Assembly (NCBI GenBank): GCA_031550455.1
Contig: JAVBOQ010000062.1
Coordinates: 1 to 11,554 of the forward strand
Direction of reading: 5' to 3'
DNA: 11,554 nucleotides
DNA from: Avichristensenella sp031550455
GTDB lineage: Bacteria; Bacillota; Clostridia; Christensenellales; Aristaeellaceae
The notes under the pieces are model-generated. The model made no database searches. It was given only the letters and a program-made list of their open reading frames with translations, and was not told the origin of the DNA. Shown here piece after piece: positions 1 to 6,327 of the stretch (its first letter is position 1; every line of letters starts with the position of its first letter). A program made the translations under genes and the position numbers.

Positions 1-648
1 TCGACGATCCCGAATATCGGCTTCACGATGATCCCGCCGCTTGAGGGCCCGACAGGCGCGTTCCACCAGCCGAAGAGCCGCACCGGCGCCGGCCTCGCTT
101 TCCCGACGACGACGCTCGAGCGCTACGGCGAAGAAACGTTCAAGAAGATCGTGACCGCGATGGACAAGATGTTCTTCAGCCCCGAGATGTCCGAAATGTG
201 GTGCCTGGGCGTCGAGGGCGACACCTTCACCCGCGACGGCGACAAGGTCGTCTTCAACGACAAGATCCTGGCCTCCCCGGACGGCCCCTACAAGGCGATG
301 CAGCTGATGTACGGCATGGGCTGCGACCCGCTGCAGCTCGTCTGGCAGAACGAACGCGAAATGACCAAGTATGACGACTACTATTCCGCGCTGAACAAGA
401 CCGTCGCCGAAATGAAGGGCATCCAGCCGATCCCGCCGCTGCCGAAGTTCACGCAGGACGAGACCGAAGAAATCAACTTCATGAAGACCCCGCTCTCCGA
501 CCTCTGGGAAAAGTGGACGAACGAGTTTGTTCGCGGCACCAAGAGCGTCGAGACGGATTGGGAAGCCTATGTCAAGGAAATGGAAGCCGCGGGCATCAAC
601 GACATGTGCAAGATCTACAACGACGTCTTCGCGAAGACAAACAAATAA
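1..648 (+). CDS. Extracellular carbohydrate-binding protein of an ABC importer (3' part)
   Basis: The frame is open from base 1 to the TAA at 646-648, so about 215 C-terminal residues are present and the signal peptide and N-lobe lie upstream of the window. The stretch looks like the C-terminal lobe of LplA-type (family 1-like) solute-binding proteins: a line on the sequence end with MWCLGVEGDTFTRDGDKVVF (about residues 62-81 of the fragment), which resembles the 'gieGkdY...dgk' segment of that family, followed by helical, charged sequence ending in DVFAKTNK. It lies just upstream of two permease genes in the same direction, so it should deliver substrate to them outside the membrane. Codon use favours AAC, AAG, GAC and ATC more than in its neighbours, which fits high expression. 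The substrate cannot be read from this fragment. The family call is good; the exact subfamily is inference. Confidence 0.85.
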   Translation, partial: STIPNIGFTMIPPLEGPTGAFHQPKSRTGAGLAFPTTTLERYGEETFKKIVTAMDKMFFSPEMSEMWCLGVEGDTFTRDGDKVVFNDKILASPDGPYKAMQLMYGMGCDPLQLVWQNEREMTKYDDYYSALNKTVAEMKGIQPIPPLPKFTQDETEEINFMKTPLSDLWEKWTNEFVRGTKSVETDWEAYVKEMEAAGINDMCKIYNDVFAKTNK

Positions 649-666
649 CCATTAACCGGTGTCGCG

Positions 667-694
667 CGCGGGGGAACCGTTTGGCTCCCCCGCG
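667..694 (+). promoter_or_regulatory. GC-rich stem-loop between binding-protein and permease genes
   Basis: A perfect 9-bp stem (CGCGGGGGA at 667-675, TCCCCCGCG at 686-694) encloses a 10-base loop that can form two further pairs. It starts 18 bases after the stop of the binding-protein gene. Only a weak T-rich stretch follows (TAGCGTTTGATT), so a full terminator is unlikely. Such hairpins between binding-protein and permease genes often protect the upstream message or cause partial termination, giving excess binding protein. That role is inferred from position. Confidence 0.6.
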
Positions 695-718
695 TAGCGT
701 TTGATTGACTTTATTGAC

Positions 719-724
719 GGAGGG
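719..724 (+). promoter_or_regulatory. Ribosome binding site fixing the first permease start
   Basis: GGAGGG lies 7 bases before the ATG at 732. It supports that ATG over the in-frame TTG at 705, which has no comparable site. Confidence 0.8.
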
Positions 725-731
725 TGTCCCC

Positions 732-1655
732 ATGCAAAGAACCGCCAAACCGCCTTTCCGCCGACACTTTCGGAAATATTGGCAGTTGTATGTGATGATG
801 GCGTTGCCGATCATCTATTTTCTTTTGTTCAAATACGTACCGATGTTCGGCAACATTCTCGCGTTTCGAAAGTTCCGCGCGGGGGCGTCCCCGTTCGGTG
901 TCGACTGGATCGGCCTGAAGAACTTCGACCGGTTTTTGAAAGACGCCGCGTTCTGGCGCGCGTTTACCAATACGCTGCTTACGTCGTCGCTAAATCTCCT
1001 GGTGAACTTCCCGATCCCGATCATTTTCGCGCTTCTCCTCAACGAGTTGCGCAGCCTGAAATTCAAGAAGATCGTGCAGACGGTGTCCTACATGCCCCGG
1101 TTTGTATCCACGATTGTCATGGTGACGATGCTGACCGAAATTCTCTCGCCAACCAGCGGCATCATCAACCGCCTGCTCGTCAGTCTTTTCGGGATCAAGC
1201 CGATCTATTTCATCAATGAGCCGCGCTTTTTCCGCCTCATCTATGTTCTGACGGACGCGTGGCAGTTTACCGGCTGGTCGGCGATCATCTACCTGGCCGC
1301 GATCACCGGCATCAACGGCGAACTGTACGAATCCGCGATGATCGACGGCGCGAACCGATGGAAGCAAACGCGCTACATCACCATTCCTTCGATCATGCCG
1401 ACGGTGATGGTCATGTTCATCCTCAGCGTCGGGCGGCTTTTGTCCGTCGGGTTTGAAAAGGTGCAATTGCTTTATTCACCGGAAAACTCCGTCGTCAGCG
1501 ACGTGATCGATACGTTCGTCTACCGATACGGTATTCTGAACAACAATTACTCGTTCGCTACGGCGGTCGGGCTGTTTGGCGGTGTCATCGGCGTGGTTCT
1601 TGTGTCCAGTGCGAACATCATCAGCAAGCGGGCGACCGGCGACGGACTGTATTGA
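732..1655 (+). CDS. Carbohydrate ABC transporter permease, LplB/UgpA-like
   Basis: This 307-residue protein is one of two membrane subunits of a sugar importer. A basic N-terminus (QRTAKPPFRRHFRKYW) precedes a first membrane helix (about residues 20-37, LYVMMALPIIYFLLFKYVP). Further hydrophobic segments follow, with the cytoplasmic EAA loop at about 196-222 (ELYESAMIDGAN...ITIPSIMP), which docks on the ATPase. The sequence FKYVPMFGNILAFRKF, just after helix 1, is characteristic of LplB/YteP-type permeases. The usual length for the family is about 300 residues. The ATG at 732 was chosen for its Shine-Dalgarno site. The next gene begins 13 bases after the stop, so the two are co-transcribed and the products should form a heterodimer. 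No ATPase gene is adjacent; a shared MsmX-type ATPase is likely. The substrate is unknown. Confidence 0.92.
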   Translation: MQRTAKPPFRRHFRKYWQLYVMMALPIIYFLLFKYVPMFGNILAFRKFRAGASPFGVDWIGLKNFDRFLKDAAFWRAFTNTLLTSSLNLLVNFPIPIIFALLLNELRSLKFKKIVQTVSYMPRFVSTIVMVTMLTEILSPTSGIINRLLVSLFGIKPIYFINEPRFFRLIYVLTDAWQFTGWSAIIYLAAITGINGELYESAMIDGANRWKQTRYITIPSIMPTVMVMFILSVGRLLSVGFEKVQLLYSPENSVVSDVIDTFVYRYGILNNNYSFATAVGLFGGVIGVVLVSSANIISKRATGDGLY

Positions 1656-1668
1656 GGGAGGCAGATGC

Positions 1669-2544
1669 ATGAAAGACCGTTCGACGGGATACCGGGTTTT
1701 TACCTTCCTCAACATCCTGCTGATGCTGCTGGTGCTGTTCGTATGCCTGTTCCCGTTTGTCTATATGCTCGCGATCTCCCTGTCCAGCACGAAAGCCGTT
1801 GTCAACGGATGGGTTCTGTTCTATCCGGTGGAATTCACTGTGGGCACATACAAGCAGATCGTGGCCAACTCACAGTTCCTCATCGGCTACAAAAACACGC
1901 TCCTGTACACCGTCGGCGGCACGGCGATCGCGATGACCATGATGTGCCTGTTCGCGTATCCGCTGTCCAAGACATTCCTGCGCGGCCGCTCGGTTGTCAT
2001 GAAGCTGGTTATCTTCACAATGTTTTTCTCCGGCGGCATGATTCCAAACTTCATGCTGGTCATCTGGCTTCACATCAACAACACGGCCTGGGCCATGCTG
2101 CTGCCGTTCGCGATCAGCCAGTTCAACCTGATCATCCTGATCAACTTCTTCAAGAGCCTGCCCGAGAGCATCGAGGAGGCCGCAGTCATCGACGGCATGG
2201 GGTATTTCGGCATCTTGTTAAAGATTGTGTTGCCGCTGTCGATGCCCGCCGTCGCGACCATTGGGCTCTATACCGCCGTGTTTTTCTGGAACGACTGGTT
2301 TTATAGTCTGACCTACATGAACAGCAATGAGCGCTATTCTGTCATGGTGTTCCTGCGCAACATCATTTCCGGCCAGTCGATGGCCGGCGCGGCCAGCGGC
2401 TCCGGCGCGGCGGACCGGACGACCACGTATGCGACGCTCCGCGCGGCCTCGATTATTTTAACGACGCTGCCCATCATCATGCTGTACCCGTTCTTGCAGC
2501 GCTATTTCGTCAAGGGGCTGACCGTCGGGTCGGTGAAAGGGTGA
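1669..2544 (+). CDS. Carbohydrate ABC transporter permease, YtcP/LplC-like
   Basis: This 291-residue protein is the second membrane subunit of the importer. The first helix is at about residues 10-33 (FTFLNILLMLLVLFVCLFPF), then the family segment YMLAISLSS with a variable external loop, more helices, and the EAA loop at about 164-190 (LPESIEEAAVIDGM...LPLSMP). The C-terminus LQRYFVKGLTVGSVKG is the typical ending of this subfamily ('QryFvkGl..GavKG'), so the gene is intact to its stop. The frame stays open upstream to 1576, but the ATG at 1669 has GGGAGG at 1656-1661, 7 bases before it, and avoids a long overlap with the preceding gene. A MITE-like inverted repeat starts only 3 bases after the stop. 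The substrate is unknown. Confidence 0.93.
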   Translation: MKDRSTGYRVFTFLNILLMLLVLFVCLFPFVYMLAISLSSTKAVVNGWVLFYPVEFTVGTYKQIVANSQFLIGYKNTLLYTVGGTAIAMTMMCLFAYPLSKTFLRGRSVVMKLVIFTMFFSGGMIPNFMLVIWLHINNTAWAMLLPFAISQFNLIILINFFKSLPESIEEAAVIDGMGYFGILLKIVLPLSMPAVATIGLYTAVFFWNDWFYSLTYMNSNERYSVMVFLRNIISGQSMAGAASGSGAADRTTTYATLRAASIILTTLPIIMLYPFLQRYFVKGLTVGSVKG

Positions 2545-2547
2545 CTA

Positions 2548-2711
2548 ATACCAATTCCAGTTAGGGAGTGCACGGATAGATCGCGAGAAATTTTGCCGCA
2601 AGGCAAGGCGGCGGAAGGAAGCGTAACCGACAGCTACGCCTACTTTCGCGCGACGCGGTCATGCGGCAAAAGATCCGCGAGATACGGGCAATCCGTAACT
2701 GGAATTGGTAT
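2548..2711. repeat. MITE-like long inverted repeat between convergent genes
   Basis: The ends are a perfect 16-bp inverted repeat: ATACCAATTCCAGTTA (2548-2563) and TAACTGGAATTGGTAT (2696-2711). The arms continue imperfectly inward to another perfect 10-bp pair, TTTTGCCGCA (2591-2600) and TGCGGCAAAA (2662-2671). An inner hairpin then pairs 2611-2625 with 2635-2649 (12 of 15 positions) around a 9-base loop. The whole unit is 164 bp and has no credible gene, as expected for a non-autonomous miniature element. The ends contain TA dinucleotides, so a TA target duplication is possible but cannot be separated from the repeat itself. As RNA it would fold into one long rod on either strand and may serve as a bidirectional terminator for the genes that converge on it. 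Confidence 0.8.
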
Positions 2712-3808
2712 CACTGCCCTCCGGCAGCCCTTTCGCTTTCCCGCCGCACCAGCCGCACCGGCAGCCGGATCGCGTAGCGGTCCGCGTCGGTCATGCCGCC
2801 GTCGATAAGCCGAAGTAGGTGTTGCAGCGACACTTTGGCCATCAGGCTCGGGTCCGTGGAGATGGTGGTCAGTTGCGGCGAACAGAACTTACACATATCG
2901 ATGTTGTCAAACCCGACGACGCTGATGTCCTGCGGAATGGTCAGGCCGCGCGCTTTGAGCGCGTCGATCGCGCCGATGGCCATCATGTCGCTGGCCGCGT
3001 AAATGGCGGTGGGCCATTTGGCGCGCGGCAGGCTGGCAAGCATGGCCTCGACCGCGCGCCTGCCGCCGTCATAGGTCCACTGCCCGTGCATCACCAACGC
3101 GTTTTCCATCTCCAGATCATGGCTGTACAGCGCCATTTGATAGCTGGCGAACCGCTCTTTCGCGTTGATCGAATCCGGCGCGCCCTGACTAAACCCGATG
3201 CGCCGGTGCCCCTGCGACACAAGCAGTTCAATGCCCATTGCGACGCCGCTCTGGTTGTCCGGCAGAACCGAAATCAGACGCGCGTCGCAATGGTTGATGC
3301 AGACCGCCGGGATGCCCATCGCGGCCACGCAGTCGATGGCTTCATCCGGCAGCTTGCTGACCAGAAAGATGCCTGCGATGCCGTACCGCGCGACCAGTTC
3401 GCCGATGTCGTCGCTGTGCGTAAGCCCGGTGTACAGCAGGGAATACCCATGGACGCTGCACTCCTGCTCGATCGGGAAGAATAGCTGCGCGTTGAACGCA
3501 GACGTGTTGCTGCGAATGTCATTTTGGTTTTTCTGCATGACGAACAGAATCGTGTTGCTGACCGGACGTTCCACGGCAGCCGGCGGCGCTTTGACAAAGG
3601 AGCCGAGGCCGGGCCGCTTTTCAATCTTGCCGGCCTGCACCAGCATGTCCAGCGACTTTCGGACGGTAATCCGTTCGACGGCGTACATGTCGCAAAGCTC
3701 CCGCTCGAACGGAAGCTGGCTGCCCACCGGATAAACGCCCCGCTCGATCTTCGACATCAGGTCGTCGAAAATCCGTCTGTATTTTGGGGAAAAACTTTCT
3801 CTGGCCAT
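2711..3808 (-). CDS. GntR/LacI chimeric transcription regulator, AraR-like
   Basis: This 365-residue regulator has an N-terminal GntR-type winged helix-turn-helix at about residues 7-72 (KYRRIFDDLM...GSQLPFERELCDMYAVERITVRKSLDML...GLGSFV). From about residue 85 to the end it has a LacI/ribose-binding-protein-like ligand domain, shown by ILFVMQKN, GIAGIFLVSKLPDEA, LLVSQGHRRIGF, AIYAASDMMAIGAIDALKARGL and DISVVGFDNIDMCKF. This GntR-LacI combination is the architecture of B. subtilis AraR, a sugar-responsive repressor. The ATG at 3808 follows TAGGAC by 4 bases; an in-frame extension to 3874 runs deep into the upstream gene and is less likely. It lies 7 bases after the isomerase-like gene and shares its promoter, so autoregulation through the palindromes at 4650-4706 is likely. 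Its stop codon overlaps the end of the MITE-like repeat. The ligand is unknown. Confidence 0.92.
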   Translation of the reverse strand: MARESFSPKYRRIFDDLMSKIERGVYPVGSQLPFERELCDMYAVERITVRKSLDMLVQAGKIEKRPGLGSFVKAPPAAVERPVSNTILFVMQKNQNDIRSNTSAFNAQLFFPIEQECSVHGYSLLYTGLTHSDDIGELVARYGIAGIFLVSKLPDEAIDCVAAMGIPAVCINHCDARLISVLPDNQSGVAMGIELLVSQGHRRIGFSQGAPDSINAKERFASYQMALYSHDLEMENALVMHGQWTYDGGRRAVEAMLASLPRAKWPTAIYAASDMMAIGAIDALKARGLTIPQDISVVGFDNIDMCKFCSPQLTTISTDPSLMAKVSLQHLLRLIDGGMTDADRYAIRLPVRLVRRESERAAGGQ

Positions 3809-3815
3809 AAACGTC

Positions 3816-4604
3816 CTACTCGCTGAAAAGCATCTTCGCGTACCGGATGTCTTCGGCGATGTACTGTTCGACATTTGCCTCGTCCGTGTATTCGGCCGGC
3901 ATGCAGATGCCGCCCTGATAGCCGCGCGCGATGAGGATTTCCACGATCCTGCGCCAGGAGGACGCGCCGTGCCGGCCCGTTGTGAAGTAGGGCTGGAAAT
4001 CCGCCTCCGGCGCTTCCGGCCCGTTCGCGCGGCGGTAGTAGGCGGTCTTGAGGTTCACAAGGCAGAGACGATCCCAGACGATGTCAAGCGCCTGATCGGG
4101 CAGCTCGCCCGCCAGCGCCGAGTGCGCCGCGTCCCAGACACCGGCGATACACTTTGGATTCAGGCCTTCCAGCAAATGGTGAAGCTCCATGGTGGACGAC
4201 ACGGCGAACCCAAAGTGCGGCTGCACGCCGACAACCACGCCGTATTTCTCACACAGCGGTTCGAGCGCCGCGAGATCCGCGCGGGCCTTCGCCACGCTTT
4301 GCATGTAGCCGAGCGCCCGATCTTGAAACGCCATGACGCGCAGGATCGGCACGCCGGCCGCCTGACACGCGGCGAAAATGCGCTCGTCCGTCGCGCTTGC
4401 GACGCTCGTGATGGAGACGCCATGCTCGCCCAGCGTTTTTTGCAAAGCGGGCAGATCCTTTTCGGCGCGTTCCGGTTCCACCTGATAGCCGGGACGCAGC
4501 GGAAACTCAATCGCGTCAAAGCCGATCCGGCTGACAAACTCGCCCAACGCATGCGGCGCCAGTTGCTTCCAAGGTTTGGTAAAGACGGACCAACTGCGTG
4601 CCAT
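3816..4604 (-). CDS. Sugar phosphate isomerase/epimerase-family TIM-barrel protein
   Basis: This 262-residue protein resembles the xylose-isomerase-like TIM-barrel family (AP endonuclease 2 superfamily), cytoplasmic enzymes that often isomerise or epimerise sugars with a divalent metal. Supporting segments are GFDAIEFPLRPGY near the N-terminus, LEPLCEKYGVVVGVQPHFG at mid-length, AGVWDAAHSALAG (matching the family 'WD.gH' metal site), LVNLKTAYY (family 'vHlKD') and GGICMPAEYTD near the end. It has no signal peptide. The ATG at 4604 has AAAGGA on the minus strand at 4615-4620, 10 bases before it. It is first in an operon with the AraR-like regulator and has a near-consensus promoter 33 bases upstream. 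Its neighbours suggest it processes the carbohydrate imported by the convergent ABC system. The substrate and exact reaction are not identifiable; an oxidoreductase partner is absent from the window. Confidence 0.82.
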   Translation of the reverse strand: MARSWSVFTKPWKQLAPHALGEFVSRIGFDAIEFPLRPGYQVEPERAEKDLPALQKTLGEHGVSITSVASATDERIFAACQAAGVPILRVMAFQDRALGYMQSVAKARADLAALEPLCEKYGVVVGVQPHFGFAVSSTMELHHLLEGLNPKCIAGVWDAAHSALAGELPDQALDIVWDRLCLVNLKTAYYRRANGPEAPEADFQPYFTTGRHGASSWRRIVEILIARGYQGGICMPAEYTDEANVEQYIAEDIRYAKMLFSE

Positions 4605-4636
4605 CCTGTGATCATCCTTTGCTTTTTATTGCGTTG

Positions 4637-4665
4637 ATTGTATCAAAAAATGTAGTACATGTCAA
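4637..4665 (-). promoter_or_regulatory. Sigma-A-type promoter of the isomerase-regulator operon
   Basis: On the minus strand, TTGACA (4660-4665) and TACAAT (4637-4642) are separated by exactly 17 bases. Transcription should start near 4630, giving a leader of about 26 bases. It sits in a locally AT-rich stretch. This is a very close match to the vegetative consensus. Confidence 0.85.
4650..4660. promoter_or_regulatory. Operator-like palindrome inside the promoter spacer
   Basis: ATGTAGTACAT is a perfect palindrome around a central base. It occupies the spacer and touches the -35 hexamer. The TGT...ACA core is typical of GntR-family operators, so binding would block RNA polymerase. The likely ligand is the AraR-like regulator of the same operon (inference). 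Confidence 0.6.
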
Positions 4666-4691
4666 TGCCGCGCCGCGCGCTGTGGCAATAT

Positions 4692-4706
4692 ATGTACTTG
4701 ATACAT
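4692..4706. promoter_or_regulatory. Second operator-like palindrome upstream of the -35 box
   Basis: ATGTACTTGATACAT has matching 5-base arms, ATGTA and TACAT, around a 5-base centre. Its centre is 44 bases (about four helical turns) from that of the palindrome at 4650-4660. On the minus strand the promoter region also carries ATGTACT followed by TTGATACA, the same two pieces with a wider gap. It is probably a second site for the same regulator, and the spacing would allow looping. Confidence 0.5.
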
Positions 4707-4737
4707 GATCTGTTTTGTTTTTCGTTTTGCGCGGCAT

Positions 4738-4778
4738 AAAAAGCGGGAATGCCAAGGGGCAAACCCTTTGGCATTCCC
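4738..4778 (-). terminator. Intrinsic terminator of the murC-binding protein operon
   Basis: Read on the minus strand, GGGAATGCCAA (4768-4778) pairs perfectly with TTGGCATTCCC (4745-4755). The stem extends by further G-C pairs around a short loop, and GCTTTTT follows (4738-4744). It begins about 28 bases after the binding-protein stop. It separates this operon from the promoter of the isomerase-like gene. Confidence 0.88.
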
Positions 4779-4806
4779 ATCAAACAGCCCTTTGCGGCTG
4801 CCTTCG

Positions 4807-6327
4807 TCACTTCACCTCATCCGCCTTGGCCTGCAAAAGCGTCACCAGTTCGTCCGCGCCGAGCGTCCGGAGCTCGTCCTGAAACGCCTGCCATGTCGCG
4901 TCGTTCAGTTCCACAATGCCCATCGCGAAGTTCGCGATCGCGGTGTCAACACACGGGCCGAGCACGGCCTGCAACGCCGCGACGCGCGCCTCGCGCGCCG
5001 GATCGGTCGGCCATGTGACCGGGAACGGATCGGTCATCAGCGCGCGGATGCTGTCTGTTTGACGGCGCGCGTAGTTGTCGTCCGTGATTTCGCTGTTGCG
5101 CATGAACGCGGCGGGCTCAAGGCCGGGCGTCGTCGCGTCGCCCGCGATGATGCTGTTGGCGACGATGTCGTTGAGCATCGTAAAATCTTCGCCGCTGCTC
5201 CATTTCCATGTGCCGTCGTCATTGACCGTGTAATCCTCGCCGACAAGCCCGGCGAACGCGAGGCGGCCGCCCTCCTCGGTGTACAGCGCGTCGACCCAGC
5301 GGAGCGCGGCGGGCACGTCGGGGCAAGCGCTCGTCACCGCGAACGCACCGCGGCCGACGCCGTTGAGCAAACGCCGGAAGGTCTGCGCGCCGTCGTGCGC
5401 AAGCGGCGGCAGCACCGCGAAATTCGTCGTCTTGTCAAGCTGCACCATCGTCATCGGCGCGATGGTGACCATGCCGCCGAGCGTGATCGGCGCGTCCTTG
5501 TCCTCGGTGGCGCCGGTGTTCGCCCGTGCGCCCTGCATCTGCCGGAACGCGTTCGGGTCGATCAGCCCCTCTTCCAGGCACATCTTCAGCCAGCCGATGA
5601 ACGCGCGGTACCGGTCGTCGTACGGCGCGAACCGAACCTCGCCGCCCTCGTCCACATACACATTGTAGTCGTTGGCGACGATGCCGAACGCGTGCAGCAG
5701 GAACTTCGCCTCCCAGGGGCCGAGCAGGCTCAGCGGGATTTCGTCCTTCTGGCCGTTGCCGTTCGGGTCGCCGTCGCGGAACGCGCGCAGCACGTTCGTG
5801 TACTCGTCAACCTGTGTCGGCATCGTGAGGTCAAGCGCGGTCAGCCAGCTTTGGTTGATCCAGACGCAGCACTGGCGGTCGGCGTTGTTGAGGATCGGCA
5901 GCGACGCGATCGCGCCGTTTGGCTGTGTGATGATCCTGCGCCAGTCGGGCCGCGCGTCCAATATTTTGGAAAGATTCGGCGCGTGTTCCGCGAGGTACGG
6001 CGCGAGGTCGACGAGCTGGCCGTTTTCGAGCCAGTCCATTTCCTGCTTTGGCGTCAGGTTCGCCTTGAACAGTACGTCCGGCAGGTTGCCGGTCTGAAAC
6101 GCCTCGGTCAGCGCGGTTTGATACTGGGCGGCATCATTGTACTGCCGGAACGTGAACGATACGCCGGTGTCCTCCGCCATCCGGGTAAAGAAGCGGCTCG
6201 TTGCCCAATCGCGCGCGGTGTCCGCGCCTTCCAGCCCCATCATCGTCATCGGCGCGCCCTCCGCGACCGCAACCGAAGAGAGCATCGCCATCAGAAGCGT
6301 GATCAAAACCAAATTGCGTACCTTCAC
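4807..6327 (-). CDS. Extracellular solute-binding protein, LplA-like, with a non-lipoprotein signal peptide
   Basis: This 506-residue protein is a carbohydrate-type ABC binding protein. It has a signal peptide at residues 1-22 (MKVRN, then a hydrophobic core, ending AVA before EG) with no lipobox cysteine, so signal peptidase I cleavage is expected, unlike the usual lipid-anchored binding proteins of Gram-positive bacteria. Family marks include FQTGNLPDVLFKAN (about 76-90), LVDLAPYLAEHAPNL (about 105-119) and a calcium-loop-like DGDPNGNGQKDE (185-196), common in LplA-type proteins. The start is GTG at 6327 with GGGAGG (minus strand, 6336-6341) 8 bases before it. The start overlaps the murC stop as GTGA, implying translational coupling. 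No permease gene is adjacent. The substrate is unknown; its pairing with murC could point to a cell-wall-derived sugar or peptide, but that is speculation. Confidence 0.88.
   Translation of the reverse strand: MKVRNLVLITLLMAMLSSVAVAEGAPMTMMGLEGADTARDWATSRFFTRMAEDTGVSFTFRQYNDAAQYQTALTEAFQTGNLPDVLFKANLTPKQEMDWLENGQLVDLAPYLAEHAPNLSKILDARPDWRRIITQPNGAIASLPILNNADRQCCVWINQSWLTALDLTMPTQVDEYTNVLRAFRDGDPNGNGQKDEIPLSLLGPWEAKFLLHAFGIVANDYNVYVDEGGEVRFAPYDDRYRAFIGWLKMCLEEGLIDPNAFRQMQGARANTGATEDKDAPITLGGMVTIAPMTMVQLDKTTNFAVLPPLAHDGAQTFRRLLNGVGRGAFAVTSACPDVPAALRWVDALYTEEGGRLAFAGLVGEDYTVNDDGTWKWSSGEDFTMLNDIVANSIIAGDATTPGLEPAAFMRNSEITDDNYARRQTDSIRALMTDPFPVTWPTDPAREARVAALQAVLGPCVDTAIANFAMGIVELNDATWQAFQDELRTLGADELVTLLQAKADEVK

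Noticed and set aside
2593..2808. Short plus-strand open frame running through the inverted repeat
   Set aside because: It starts inside the repeat arm, continues antisense into the regulator gene and has no ribosome site.
3969..4637. Plus-strand open frame opposite the isomerase-like gene
   Set aside because: Same antisense composition pattern, no motifs and no start signal. The minus-strand gene explains the sequence.
4785..4800. Small inverted repeat CAGCC...GGCTG after the binding-protein stop
   Set aside because: Only a 5-bp stem with no T-run of its own. The stronger hairpin next to it accounts for termination.
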